This document shows, piece after piece, positions 20,708 through 29,265 of a stretch of DNA of 64,000 nt; position 1 is the stretch's first letter; every line of letters begins with the position of its first letter. The notes under the pieces were generated by a model. The model had not been told where the DNA came from. It saw nothing but the letters and a program-made list of their open reading frames with translations, and ran no database searches. Source of the DNA: Dyella sp. GSA-30. GTDB taxonomy: Bacteria > Pseudomonadota > Gammaproteobacteria > Xanthomonadales > Rhodanobacteraceae. Both the position numbers and the translations under genes were made by a program. The stretch covers positions 5,309,524-5,373,523 of the forward strand of contig NZ_AP027042.1 of assembly GCF_027924605.1 (NCBI RefSeq). The letters are read 5' to 3'.

Positions 20708-20734
20708 GGCCGCTCGAATTACCTCATTTTCCCT

Positions 20735-20867
20735 ATTCGTCGTCCCGGCGCAGGCCGGGATCCAGTGACTTTGCGGTCGGCTGCCGCGAGAGTCACCAAG
20801 CATTTGCTCTTACGCGAAAACCTAAAACCGAAGCCACTGGGTCCCGGCCTGCGCCGGGATGACGAAT
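20735..20867. repeat. Palindromic intergenic repeat pair (family B)
   Basis: A unit at 20735-20771 (CGTCCCGGCGCAGGCCGGGA core) recurs inverted at 20831-20867 with about 60 bases between. It lies between the convergent otsA and yfiH stops and can form a long stem. The same element occurs at 58330-58457. Confidence 0.9.
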
Positions 20868-20895
20868 TAGGAGAGGCTTTCCGAGACGCTCGCGC

Positions 20896-21645
20896 TTAAC
20901 CACCCAGCCAGATCAAACTGGCAAATCGCCCGCTCTTTGCCCCATCGCGCCGATACGAATAGAACCGCTCGTCGGTGCGCGTATCGAACCCGCCACCATA
21001 GATCTGCTCCACGCCGGCCTTTTGCAGTCGATGCCGCGCCAGCCCGGCCATATCGCACAACCAATGGCCCGCCCGGGTCGCTTCAAAATAGCCTTCCGCA
21101 GCCGCATCCTCGACGACAAACGCCTCCCGTACCGGCGCATCGATTTCATACGATGCCTTGCCGATACACGGCCCGATCCAGGCAAGCAAACGTTGCGGCG
21201 CGATCTGCATCTGCTCCACGGTGGCTTCCAGCACGCCGGCAGCCAGACCTTTCCAGCCCGCATGCGCTGCACCGATCTGTCGCCCGTCGCCGCTGCAAAA
21301 CAGCACCGGCAGGCAATCGGCGGTAAGAATGGCCAGCACCGTCCCCGGCAAATGCGACACGGCCGCATCCGCCTGCGGCTCCTGCTCGCTCGGTAACGGC
21401 CCCAGCTCGGCCACCGCGGTGCCGTGCACCTGATGCAGCCAGCGCGGCGCGGCAGGCAACCCCAGAACTTCGCGCAATGCACTCCGATTGGCGAACACGG
21501 CATCACTGCTGTCGCCACTGCGCAGTCCCAGATTGAAGCGATCGAACGGCGCGGCGGACACGCCCGGCCCCTGCCGCGTGGTCACGGCGGCATGTACCGC
21601 GCGCGGTGCGGGCCAATCGGGAAAGAGCCAGGCGTCGTCGATCAT
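20896..21645 (-). CDS. pgeF: Peptidoglycan editing factor / purine nucleoside phosphorylase-like (YfiH/PgeF)
   Basis: The 249-residue member of the YfiH/laccase-domain family is assigned from the LHQVHGTAVAEL segment and the zinc-site motifs LTADCLPVLF and AAHAGWKGLAAG. Family members cleave purine nucleosides, and E. coli YfiH corrects wrongly incorporated serine in peptidoglycan precursors. The ATG at 21645 (MIDDAWLFPDW) fits the family better than the upstream one at 21690. It follows rluD on the same strand, as in E. coli, where clpB comes next. Here the trehalose cluster intervenes. Confidence 0.9.
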   Translation of the reverse strand: MIDDAWLFPDWPAPRAVHAAVTTRQGPGVSAAPFDRFNLGLRSGDSSDAVFANRSALREVLGLPAAPRWLHQVHGTAVAELGPLPSEQEPQADAAVSHLPGTVLAILTADCLPVLFCSGDGRQIGAAHAGWKGLAAGVLEATVEQMQIAPQRLLAWIGPCIGKASYEIDAPVREAFVVEDAAAEGYFEATRAGHWLCDMAGLARHRLQKAGVEQIYGGGFDTRTDERFYSYRRDGAKSGRFASLIWLGG

Positions 21646-21727
21646 GGAACGGGCGCTTGTCGTGAGGGGAAGGTGCGGAGCATCGCACAAGAGGCTGGTC
21701 GACCCCGAAACATCGATGCTCCGCCGA

Positions 21728-22702
21728 TCAGTAGTCGTTGTGCCCGTGTTCGGCCAGATCGTGGCGCAACGCGTCGATCAATAACTGCTGGTCCGCCGGC
21801 CGCTCGGCACTGAACGACAGCGGCTCGTGCGTCACCGGGTGCTCGAACGCCAGTCGTTCGGCATGCAGGGCCTGACGACGGAATCCACGCAAGGCCGCCA
21901 CCAGTTCGGGTGTCGCCCCCTTGGGCAGCTTGAGGCCACCGCCGTAAAGCGGGTCGCCGATCAGCGGATGGCCGATATGCGCCATATGCACGCGGATCTG
22001 ATGGGTACGGCCGGTTTCCAGGCTGCACTGGATCAGGCTGTGGGCACGGAAACGCTCCCGCAACCGGTAATGGGTGACGGCATGCTTGCCGTCTTCCTCG
22101 TCGCGCACGGCCTGACGCAGGCGGTCGCCCATGTGGCGGCCAATCGCGGCATCGACCGTACCGCCTGCCACCATGGTGCCGACGACAATGGCTTCGTACT
22201 GACGCTCCACCTCGTGGCGCGAAAGCATGTCGACCAGGCCGGTGTGCGCCGCCAGGGTGCGCGCGACCACCATCAGACCGGAGGTGTCCTTGTCCAGGCG
22301 GTGCACGATGCCCCCGCGCGGCAGTTCGGCCAGCTTGGGATCGTGATGCAGCAAGGCATTGAGCACGGTACCGGCAGGGTTGCCCGCCCCCGGGTGCACG
22401 ACCAGGCCGACCGGCTTGTTCAGCACCAGCAGGTAATCGTCCTCATGGACGATATCCAGGTCGATGGCCTCGGGCTGGGAGCTGACCTCGACGACCAATA
22501 CCGCCTCCAGCAGCACTTTTTCGCCTCCGCGAAGGAGCTGGCGGGGCGGCGCCTTGGCACCGTCCAGGGTCACCGCACCGTCCTTGATCCAGCCGGTCAG
22601 GCGGGAACGGGAATAGTCGGGGAACATCTCGGCCAAGGCCTGGTCGAATCTTCGACCTGCGGCCGACAAGGGGACAATGGCTTCGTGACGCACTGCGGTC
22701 AT
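21728..22702 (-). CDS. rluD: 23S rRNA pseudouridine synthase D
   Basis: The 324-residue RluA-family enzyme has an N-terminal S4 RNA-binding domain (residues about 15-75, [19 protein letters not shown]) and the catalytic aspartate in [16 protein letters not shown]. The ending EHGHNDY is short. RluD modifies U1911, U1915 and U1917 in helix 69 of 23S rRNA. RluD rather than RluC is chosen from the neighbouring divergent bamD and the downstream yfiH, the classical arrangement. It is divergent from bamD with about 190 bases between. Confidence 0.94.
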   Translation of the reverse strand: MTAVRHEAIVPLSAAGRRFDQALAEMFPDYSRSRLTGWIKDGAVTLDGAKAPPRQLLRGGEKVLLEAVLVVEVSSQPEAIDLDIVHEDDYLLVLNKPVGLVVHPGAGNPAGTVLNALLHHDPKLAELPRGGIVHRLDKDTSGLMVVARTLAAHTGLVDMLSRHEVERQYEAIVVGTMVAGGTVDAAIGRHMGDRLRQAVRDEEDGKHAVTHYRLRERFRAHSLIQCSLETGRTHQIRVHMAHIGHPLIGDPLYGGGLKLPKGATPELVAALRGFRRQALHAERLAFEHPVTHEPLSFSAERPADQQLLIDALRHDLAEHGHNDY

Positions 22703-22816
22703 GGGGCGGAACTCGGGTTCGGGACTTAAAGACTCGCGAAAAATCCGTGGACTGATCTTGAGGACATCGATGAGTGAGGCCTGCGCGTAAGTATTTGCTG
22801 CGCTTGGCGATCTTTC

Positions 22817-22851
22817 GGGGCTCGGGTCCCGGGTCCCGAGTCTCGGCTCTA
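22817..22851. repeat. Short GC-rich tandem/palindromic motif between rluD and bamD
   Basis: Tandem GGGTCCCG-like units run through this stretch, partly palindromic, and end about 40 bases before the bamD start. Their function is not evident. They may affect the divergent rluD/bamD promoters. Confidence 0.4.
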
Positions 22852-22892
22852 TAAGCTATCATCCACCGTTCAACACCTAGAAATTCTACCTC

Positions 22893-23729
22893 ATGCGCCT
22901 AACCAAGCCGGCTCTAAAACTCTTTATTGCGCTCGTCATCGCTGTATCGATGAGCGGCTGCTCGATGTTCCGCCACAAGCGCGACAACATCGATACCATG
23001 CCGGTGGAAAAGCTCTACACGACTGCGCACAAGTCGCTCGAGAACGCCGACTACTCGGCCGCCGTCAAGGCCTATCAGCGCCTGATCGCGCGCTTCCCCT
23101 CCGGCGACTACAACGAGCAGGCCCAGCTGGACCTGGCTTATGCGCAGTACAAGGACAACCAGCCGGATGATGCGTATTCCACCATCAACCGCTTCATCAA
23201 GACGTATCCGACCCAGAAACACGTCGACTACGCCTACTACCTGCGTGGCCTGATCAATTTCGACCGCACCTCGGGCGCGATCGAGCGTCTGCTCAAGCGC
23301 GACGAGAACCAGACCCGCCGCGACCAGGGCTACAACCTGCAAGCGTTCGACGATTTCTCCGAACTGACCCGCCGCTTCCCGGACAGTGCCTACGCCACCG
23401 ATGCGCGCCAGCGCATGATCTACCTGCGTAACGTGCTGGCCCAGTTCGAAATCAACGTGGCCGAGTTCTACCTGCGCAACAAGGCCTATATCGCTTCGGC
23501 CAACCGCGCCCAGTACGTGATCGAGCATTACCAGCAGTCGCCGCAGACCGGCGATGCGCTGGCCATCCTCACGCGCAGCTATCTCGCGCTCGACCAGAAG
23601 GGCCTGGCCGATCAGACCCGCCAGGTGCTGGCCGCCAACTATCCCGACCACCCGTATCTGACCGATACCAAGTGGCCGCATCCACCGTCGACCCTGCGCA
23701 AGATGATTCCGTTCTCGGGACATCACTAA
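22893..23729 (+). CDS. bamD: Outer membrane assembly lipoprotein BamD
   Basis: BamD is an essential part of the Bam complex that folds outer-membrane beta-barrels. The 278-residue protein has a lipoprotein signal peptide with lipobox SMSGC (cysteine 23), then TPR-like helices. Typical text is YTTAHKSLENADYSAAVKAY, LDLAYAQYKDNQPDDAY, and DDFSELTRRFPDSAYATDA. Length agrees with the family (about 245-280). It is divergent from rluD and ends before a strong bidirectional terminator. Confidence 0.96.
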   Translation: MRLTKPALKLFIALVIAVSMSGCSMFRHKRDNIDTMPVEKLYTTAHKSLENADYSAAVKAYQRLIARFPSGDYNEQAQLDLAYAQYKDNQPDDAYSTINRFIKTYPTQKHVDYAYYLRGLINFDRTSGAIERLLKRDENQTRRDQGYNLQAFDDFSELTRRFPDSAYATDARQRMIYLRNVLAQFEINVAEFYLRNKAYIASANRAQYVIEHYQQSPQTGDALAILTRSYLALDQKGLADQTRQVLAANYPDHPYLTDTKWPHPPSTLRKMIPFSGHH

Positions 23730-23770
23730 GCGCAACGCGATCCGTCAGGTGTGACGCTTCAAAAGAAAAA

Positions 23771-23797
23771 GCCGGCAGTCAGACTGCCGGCTTTTTT
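23771..23797. terminator. Bidirectional intrinsic terminator between bamD and the GNAT gene
   Basis: A stem GCCGGCAG / CTGCCGGC with loop TCAGA is followed by TTTTTT on the plus strand and preceded by an A-rich run, which becomes a T-run on the minus strand. It serves the convergent bamD and acetyltransferase genes. Confidence 0.93.
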
Positions 23798-23838
23798 GTT
23801 GGCGGAGTGACGTTGCTGGCTACGCCTGGCCAGCAACG

Positions 23839-24609
23839 TCAACGCGACGCACAAACGACTTCACCGAAACGCTCGAATCCCGCCCGGCGATAGACCCCGT
23901 CCTCGTTGGCCACTTCGCACATCAGGAACGGCAGATCGATGCCTTGCACGAGCGCGTGGTCGGCCAGCAACGCTGCCAGGGCAGCACCGATACCTCGACG
24001 TCGGGCGGAAGCATGGACACCGATGGCGGCGATCTCGGTCACGCCATCATGCGGTGGCGTGAACAGCCCCGCCCCCAATACGGTGTCGCTATCGCGGGCA
24101 CGCACGAGCGCTACCGCACCGCCCTTCTTCAGCAACTCTCGCAGACGCTGCAGATCGGCCGCCGTGGTGACCGACACGCCGTAAGCATGATTCTGCACTT
24201 CGGCCGCCGCGTAGAGATCCGCATCGTTTTCGGCAAGCGACCACTGCAGTCCCTCGATATCACCATCCATGGTGAGGCTGCCACGAGAACAGGTCATCAG
24301 GGCAAGCGGTGGCGATGAGGTAAAGCCCGCGGCCACCAGCCTGGGCAGGACCGCTGGTGCGAGATCGTGGATATATTCCAGCCGCGGCACTCGCTGCCGG
24401 GCGTCGAACCTTTCGCACAACGCGGCAAGTTCCGCCTCGCAAGGGTCGGCACTGTCGTCGGGCGTGGCGTAGTTGCGCGCCGGCTCGGCGCTCGCCTCGT
24501 CGAACAGGTAGCTAAATGATGCGACACGTTGCCGGTCATGGGGCGAACCCATGCGGGCACGCAGGTAAGCAGCAACACGGCGCAATGCCATGTGGTTATG
24601 GGTAGTCAT
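23839..24609 (-). CDS. GNAT-family N-acetyltransferase
   Basis: The 256-residue protein has a C-terminal GNAT fold. The acetyl-CoA-binding loop is in IAAIGVHASARRRGIGAAL at about residues 195-213, and the family end EDGVYRRAGFERFGEVV follows. The N-terminal half (about 100 residues, including SPHDRQRVASFSYLFDE) has no motif I recognise and may be a degenerate GNAT domain. Substrate is unknown. It is preceded by an unusually long upstream stretch holding a small open frame with a strong ribosome site, and it ends at the terminator shared with bamD. Confidence 0.78.
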   Translation of the reverse strand: MTTHNHMALRRVAAYLRARMGSPHDRQRVASFSYLFDEASAEPARNYATPDDSADPCEAELAALCERFDARQRVPRLEYIHDLAPAVLPRLVAAGFTSSPPLALMTCSRGSLTMDGDIEGLQWSLAENDADLYAAAEVQNHAYGVSVTTAADLQRLRELLKKGGAVALVRARDSDTVLGAGLFTPPHDGVTEIAAIGVHASARRRGIGAALAALLADHALVQGIDLPFLMCEVANEDGVYRRAGFERFGEVVCASR

Positions 24610-24764
24610 GAATGTAAGGCACTCTGCAGGCGCGTTCCGATTTCCGAAGAAACCGAACGACGCAAATCACGCCCACGCACTTAAGCGCAGGAAGAAGACC
24701 GCAAGAAAGACGCGTCCGTCAGGACGAAGTCGTCAACCAGAGATAGGCTGAGCCGGTAAACGGC

Positions 24765-24827
24765 TTAGCAGACGGCAAGCTGCCGGATGGCGATGACGAT
24801 GGACGCGTGCGTGGCGATGGCAATCAT
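24765..24827 (-). CDS. Candidate 20-residue leader peptide upstream of the acetyltransferase
   Basis: A minus-strand frame encodes MIAIATHASIVIAIRQLAVC and stops at TAA. It is preceded by GAGGAG seven bases from its ATG, one of the best ribosome sites in the window, and by a promoter-like pair. The peptide is rich in Ile, Val and Ala, the composition of attenuation leaders of branched-chain amino acid operons, but the gene downstream is a GNAT acetyltransferase and no clear terminator hairpin was found between. A small regulatory or membrane peptide is the alternative. Confidence 0.45.
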   Translation of the reverse strand: MIAIATHASIVIAIRQLAVC

Positions 24828-24854
24828 TGGCGCACTCCTCGAAACGAGTCGGGG

Positions 24855-24884
24855 ATAATTTCAAGAATGTGCGTGTGGCGTCAA
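24855..24884 (-). promoter_or_regulatory. Possible sigma-70 promoter for the leader peptide
   Basis: On the minus strand TTGACG and AATTAT are separated by 18 bases and lie about 30 bases upstream of the strong ribosome site of the small frame. The match is moderate. Confidence 0.35.
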
Positions 24885-24958
24885 GTGCTTTTTAGGAATG
24901 AGTTGTCAGGAGTGAGGCGTGAGAGAGAAAAACAGCGCGATCGCCTTGCCCGACCCAG

Positions 24959-26584
24959 TCATCGCCAACCCGATGTGATCGGATAGCGACGTTCGCGACC
25001 GAAGGCACGGGTCGTAACGCGCGGACCAGGAGCGGATTGGCGACGCTTGAATTCGTTGATCAGCACCAGGCGCACAACGCGGCGAACCGTTTCCGGATCG
25101 TAGCCGCGCGCCGCGATCTCGGCCTGCGACTCTTCGTCTTCGATGAAATGCGTAAGGATCGCGTCGAGCACATCATAGGGCGGCAACGAATCCTGGTCGG
25201 TCTGGTTGTCGCGCAATTCCGCCGACGGCGGACGCTCGATCACGGCCGGCGGAATGGCCCAGCCACCCTCACCTTCCACGCTATTGCGCCACTGCGACAG
25301 CCGATAGACCACCGTCTTGTAGACATCTTTGAGCGGCGCATAGGCTCCGCACATATCGCCGTACAAGGTCGCGTAGCCGACCGCCATCTCACTCTTGTTA
25401 CCCGTGGCCAGCAGCAGACGGCCATGCTTGTTGGACAAGGCCATCAACATCACGCCACGGGTGCGCGACTGCAGGTTTTCCTCAGTGATATCCGGCCCCT
25501 TGCCTGCGAAAGCTGGGGTCAGCGCGCTGACGAAGGACTCGTAGGTCTCTTCGATCGAGATCACGTGATAGGCCACGCCGAGCTTCTCGGCCTGGATGCG
25601 CGCGCCATCGAGCGATAGCTGCGAGGTGTAGCGCGAAGGCATCATCACCGCGGTCACACGATCGGGACCAAGCGCATCGACCGCCAACGCCAGGGTCAGT
25701 GCCGAGTCGATACCGCCGGAAAGGCCAAGCAGGACGCCACCGAAACCGTTCTTGTCGATGTAGTCGCGAATACCGCGCACCAGTGCCCGGTAAAGCGTGC
25801 CTTCGGCGGGCGGTTGGTCCGCGGGCGGCCAGTCGTGTGCGGTCAGGCTTCGCGTTTGCGGATCGAACTCGGCCCACAGCAAGGTATCGGTAAAGGTGGG
25901 CGCGCGCGCGGCGATGCTGCCGTCGGCATTGACCAGCAATGATCCACCGTCATAGACCACTTCGTCCTGGCCACCGACCGTGTTGAGGTAAACGAAGGCG
26001 CAGCCGGTTTCCCTCGCACGCTCGGTCAACACCTGTTCGCGGGCCTGCTGCTTGGCGCTGTCCCAGGGCGACGCGTTGATGACTACGATCAGTTCGGCGC
26101 CTGCCGCGGCGGCCATGGCGGCCGGCTCGGCTTGCCAGACGTCTTCGCAGATCAGCACGCCCACGTGCACGCCCTGGATCGTCGCCACCATGCTTTCGTG
26201 GCCGGGGCGGAAATAGCGCTTGTCGTCGAATACGCCGTAGTTGGGCAGCGCCTGCTTGTGCGTCGTCGCCTCGACCCGGCCGTGACGCAGCAATGAGGCC
26301 GCGTTATAGACCTCGCCCTCGCTATGTGGGTGACCCACTACCGCGGCAACGCCATCGGTTTCTTTCGCCAGCGCCTGCAGCTCGTTCTCACAAGCCGCCA
26401 GGAAACTCGGCCGCAACAGCAGGTCCTCGGGCGGATAGCCGCTCAGGGTCAGCTCCGGAAACGCCACCAGCGAGGCTTTGCCGGCTCGCGCCTGGGCCAA
26501 TAATTCACGCACCTTGGCGGCATTGGCGGCTACCGCGCCGACCGGAAAATCGAATTGGGCCAGCGCCAGGCGTAGAGCAGTCAT
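24959..26584 (-). CDS. nadE: Glutamine-dependent NAD+ synthetase
   Basis: The 541-residue two-domain enzyme amidates deamido-NAD to NAD. The N-terminal carbon-nitrogen hydrolase domain supplies ammonia and has the catalytic triad segments FPELTLSGYPPEDLL (Glu), KQALPNYGVFDDKRYF (Lys) and VLICEDVWQ (Cys). The synthetase domain has the ATP loop LGLSGGIDSALTLAL near residue 288. I chose the ATG at 26584 (MTALRLALAQFDFPVG), matching the family length of about 540. A longer in-frame start at 26662 adds 26 residues with no family support. Confidence 0.96.
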   Translation of the reverse strand: MTALRLALAQFDFPVGAVAANAAKVRELLAQARAGKASLVAFPELTLSGYPPEDLLLRPSFLAACENELQALAKETDGVAAVVGHPHSEGEVYNAASLLRHGRVEATTHKQALPNYGVFDDKRYFRPGHESMVATIQGVHVGVLICEDVWQAEPAAMAAAAGAELIVVINASPWDSAKQQAREQVLTERARETGCAFVYLNTVGGQDEVVYDGGSLLVNADGSIAARAPTFTDTLLWAEFDPQTRSLTAHDWPPADQPPAEGTLYRALVRGIRDYIDKNGFGGVLLGLSGGIDSALTLALAVDALGPDRVTAVMMPSRYTSQLSLDGARIQAEKLGVAYHVISIEETYESFVSALTPAFAGKGPDITEENLQSRTRGVMLMALSNKHGRLLLATGNKSEMAVGYATLYGDMCGAYAPLKDVYKTVVYRLSQWRNSVEGEGGWAIPPAVIERPPSAELRDNQTDQDSLPPYDVLDAILTHFIEDEESQAEIAARGYDPETVRRVVRLVLINEFKRRQSAPGPRVTTRAFGRERRYPITSGWR

Positions 26585-26674
26585 GGATGGTTTCTTGCGT
26601 GTCGGGACTGGAGCCATCAATGGTAGCGCATCGGTTTTTTGCAAGGCCCGCACCCGATGCAACGCCGCCTTGTA

Positions 26675-27292
26675 TCAGGCCAGCGGCTGCACCAGTAACA
26701 ACGCGGCCAATCCGAACATGAGCAACGCGACCAGGATATCGAACACCCGCCAGGCATGGGGTGCGCGAAACATCGGCAACAGCATGCGTGCCCCGAAACC
26801 AAGCGCCGAAAACCACAGCAGGCTCGCGGTACAGGCGCCCCAGGCGAAGCGCCAGTTGCCGCCGTCGACGTAATGCGTCGACAGACTCCCCAGCAACACC
26901 ACCGTATCGAGGTACACGTGCGGGTTGAGCAGGGTAAACGCCAGACAGGCCAACAGCACACGACCCAAACTGGCCGCTCCCGCTTCGGCTGGCCGCAAGC
27001 CGCTTTCCCCTTGCCATGCCCGGCGCGCGGCCATCAGGCCATAGACGGCAAGAAACGCCGCGCCGACATATCTCAGCCATTGCAATAAGGCGGGCTGCTG
27101 CTTGATGGCCAGACCCATGCCCGAGACACCCGCCAGGATCAATGTCGCATCGGCCACGACACATATCAGGACCACGGCGGCCACGTACTGACGCTGCAGA
27201 CCCTGCCGCAACACGAACGCATTCTGTGCGCCGATCGCAACGATCAGGCCGGCGCCGGCACCGAGGCCGGCGAAATAGGCATTGAGGGACAT
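26675..27292 (-). CDS. argO: LysE/ArgO-family amino-acid exporter
   Basis: The 205-residue inner-membrane protein has about six hydrophobic segments and the family signature GLIVAIGAQNAFVLRQGL at about residues 15-32, with AFTLLNPHVYLDTVVLLG in the middle. It likely exports basic amino acids (arginine or lysine). It is transcribed divergently from an ArgP/LysG-type LysR regulator across an AT-rich 105-base gap, the classical arrangement in which the regulator activates the exporter when arginine or lysine is high. Confidence 0.9.
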   Translation of the reverse strand: MSLNAYFAGLGAGAGLIVAIGAQNAFVLRQGLQRQYVAAVVLICVVADATLILAGVSGMGLAIKQQPALLQWLRYVGAAFLAVYGLMAARRAWQGESGLRPAEAGAASLGRVLLACLAFTLLNPHVYLDTVVLLGSLSTHYVDGGNWRFAWGACTASLLWFSALGFGARMLLPMFRAPHAWRVFDILVALLMFGLAALLLVQPLA

Positions 27293-27340
27293 AGGGGAGT
27301 TCCAGCGGGCAAGACGCCACTTTCTGGGAAGCCCCCGATT

Positions 27341-27380
27341 TAGTAAAACTCATTTTTCTTACATAAGATTAGTTTTATTA
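27341..27380. promoter_or_regulatory. Operator-like dyad between argO and argP
   Basis: AGTAAAACT and AGTTTTATT form an inverted repeat with about 20 bases between, in a markedly AT-rich stretch inside a GC-rich genome. This fits a LysR-type binding region that also contains the divergent promoters. Confidence 0.5.
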
Positions 27381-27397
27381 ATCTACGGGCAACCGCC

Positions 27398-28303
27398 ATG
27401 AGCCTGATCCACCCTCAGCTGACCGCCCTTGCCGCCGTGCTGGACGAGGGCAGTTTCGAGCGCGCCGCGCTACGCCTGTCGCTGACCCCATCGGCCATAT
27501 CCCAGCGCATCAAGGCGCTGGAAGATCGCCTGGGCCAGATCCTGGTGCTGCGCCAATCGCCTTGCCGCGCCACCGATGCCGGCAAGCGGCTGCTACGCAG
27601 CCTGCAACAGATGCGCCTGCTGGAGACCGAAGCGCTGGACGATTTCGGCATACAGCAACACGAAACCCCGACGACCACCATCTCGATCGCCGTGAATGCC
27701 GATTCCCTGGCAACATGGTTCCTCGACGCGCTGGCCGACCTGCACAAGCAGCATGGCTTGCTGTTCGACATACACGTCGAGGACCAGGACCATTCCACCA
27801 ACCTGCTGCGCGAAGGCGCGGTGCTAGGCGCAGTCACCGCCGACGCCCATCCCGTGCAAGGCTGCAACGTCGAGCCGCTTGGCGTCATGCGGTATTTACC
27901 GGTGGCCTCGCCACAGTTCGTGGAACGCTATGTCGGCAAGAAACTCGACGCTGCCGCGTTAGCCGCCGCGCCGATGCTGGTATTCAATCGCAAGGATGAA
28001 TTGCAGAGCCGCTTTATCCGCAGCGTGACGCGCGCACGCGTGAGTCCGCCGGTCCATTACCTGCCCTCATCCACCGCTTTTGTCGATGCCGCCGCCATGG
28101 GCCTGGGCTGGGCCATGGCGCCCGAAACCATGGCACGCGACCGGCTGGCGTCGGGAGCGCTGCGCGTGCTTGCCGCGCGTCGGTGGCTGGATGTGCCGTT
28201 GTACTGGCAACACTGGTCGATACGTGCGGAGACATTGGGATGGGTAAGCGACACCTTGCGGCGAGTCGCCGCGGCAAGGCTGCGCAAGCCCGGCGTCGAT
28301 TGA
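27398..28303 (+). CDS. argP: LysR-type regulator ArgP/LysG (activator of the exporter gene)
   Basis: The 301-residue protein has an N-terminal LysR winged helix-turn-helix, SLIHPQLTALAAVLDEGSF then ALRLSLTPSAISQRIKALEDRLG. An effector domain follows with SIAVNADSLATWFLDAL, diagnostic for the ArgP/IciA/LysG branch. It probably senses arginine or lysine and controls divergent argO. It ends just before a perfect 20-base palindromic terminator shared with sucD. Confidence 0.92.
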   Translation: MSLIHPQLTALAAVLDEGSFERAALRLSLTPSAISQRIKALEDRLGQILVLRQSPCRATDAGKRLLRSLQQMRLLETEALDDFGIQQHETPTTTISIAVNADSLATWFLDALADLHKQHGLLFDIHVEDQDHSTNLLREGAVLGAVTADAHPVQGCNVEPLGVMRYLPVASPQFVERYVGKKLDAAALAAAPMLVFNRKDELQSRFIRSVTRARVSPPVHYLPSSTAFVDAAAMGLGWAMAPETMARDRLASGALRVLAARRWLDVPLYWQHWSIRAETLGWVSDTLRRVAAARLRKPGVD

Positions 28304-28335
28304 CGCCGGCGGTATGTCGGCGCCGGATAAAAAAA

Positions 28336-28360
28336 GGCCGCGACATGTCGCGGCCTTTTT
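28336..28360. terminator. Bidirectional intrinsic terminator between argP and sucD
   Basis: The perfect palindrome GGCCGCGACATGTCGCGGCC is flanked by an A-run on the left and TTTTT on the right. It terminates the convergent argP and sucCD transcripts. Confidence 0.93.
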
Positions 28361-28379
28361 CATCATCGATGGATGATGC

Positions 28380-29252
28380 TTACTTCATCAGCTTGGCGAG
28401 CGTCTTGCCCAGATCGGCAGGCGACTTCACCGTGGTGACGCCGGCCTTTTCCAGCGCGGCAAACTTCGCCGCTGCGGTGCCCTTGCCACCGGAGATGATC
28501 GCACCGGCATGACCCATGCGCTTGCCGGCCGGGGCCGAAGCACCGGCGATGAACGACACGACCGGCTTCTTGACGTACTCGCCGATGAATTCGGCGGCGT
28601 CTTCTTCGGCGCTGCCGCCGATTTCGCCGACCATGATGATGCCTTCGGTCTGCGGATCGTCCTGGAACATCTTCAGGCAGTCGATGAAGCTCAGGCCGTT
28701 GATCGGGTCGCCGCCGATACCGATACAGGTCGACTGGCCCAGGCCTTCGTTAGTGGTCTGGAACACGGCTTCATAGGTCAGCGTGCCCGAACGCGACACG
28801 ATACCGACCTTGCCCGGCAGGTGGATGTGACCCGGCATGATGCCGATCTTGCACTCGCCCGGGGTGATGATGCCGGGGCAGTTCGGCCCGATCAGCACGG
28901 TTTCCGGATGCTGTGCCAGCACGTTCTTCACGCGCAGCATGTCCAGCACCGGGATGCCCTCGGTGATCGCCACGATCACGCGGATGCCCGCATCGATCGC
29001 TTCGAGGATCGAGTCGGCCGCGAACGGCGGCGGCACGAAGATCACCGACGCATCGGCGCCGGTTTCGTCCACAGCATCGGCGACCGAGTTGAAGACCGGC
29101 AGGCCGATATGCTGGCTGCCGCCCTTGCCCGGGGTTACGCCACCGACAACCTTGGTGCCGTAATCCAGCGCCTGCTGCGCGTGGAAGGTGCCCTGCTGGC
29201 CGGTAAAGCCCTGCACGATCACCTTGGTGTCTTTGTTAACGAGAACGCTCAT
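28380..29252 (-). CDS. sucD: Succinyl-CoA synthetase, alpha subunit
   Basis: The 290-residue subunit of the TCA-cycle enzyme interconverts succinyl-CoA and succinate with ATP/GTP formation. The N-terminal CoA-binding fold starts [20 protein letters not shown]. The phosphohistidine lies in [18 protein letters not shown] near the C-terminus. I used the ATG at 29252, the universal family start; the upstream in-frame ATG at 29369 reads through the sucC end. It follows sucC by 13 bases and shares its operon. Confidence 0.97.
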   Translation of the reverse strand: MSVLVNKDTKVIVQGFTGQQGTFHAQQALDYGTKVVGGVTPGKGGSQHIGLPVFNSVADAVDETGADASVIFVPPPFAADSILEAIDAGIRVIVAITEGIPVLDMLRVKNVLAQHPETVLIGPNCPGIITPGECKIGIMPGHIHLPGKVGIVSRSGTLTYEAVFQTTNEGLGQSTCIGIGGDPINGLSFIDCLKMFQDDPQTEGIIMVGEIGGSAEEDAAEFIGEYVKKPVVSFIAGASAPAGKRMGHAGAIISGGKGTAAAKFAALEKAGVTTVKSPADLGKTLAKLMK

Positions 29253-29265
29253 GCTTGGATGCTCC

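Noticed and set aside
20735-20867. Reading the family B repeat as a dedicated terminator only
   Set aside because: It lacks a T-run and the same sequence recurs elsewhere, so it is listed as a repeat, although it may end transcription.
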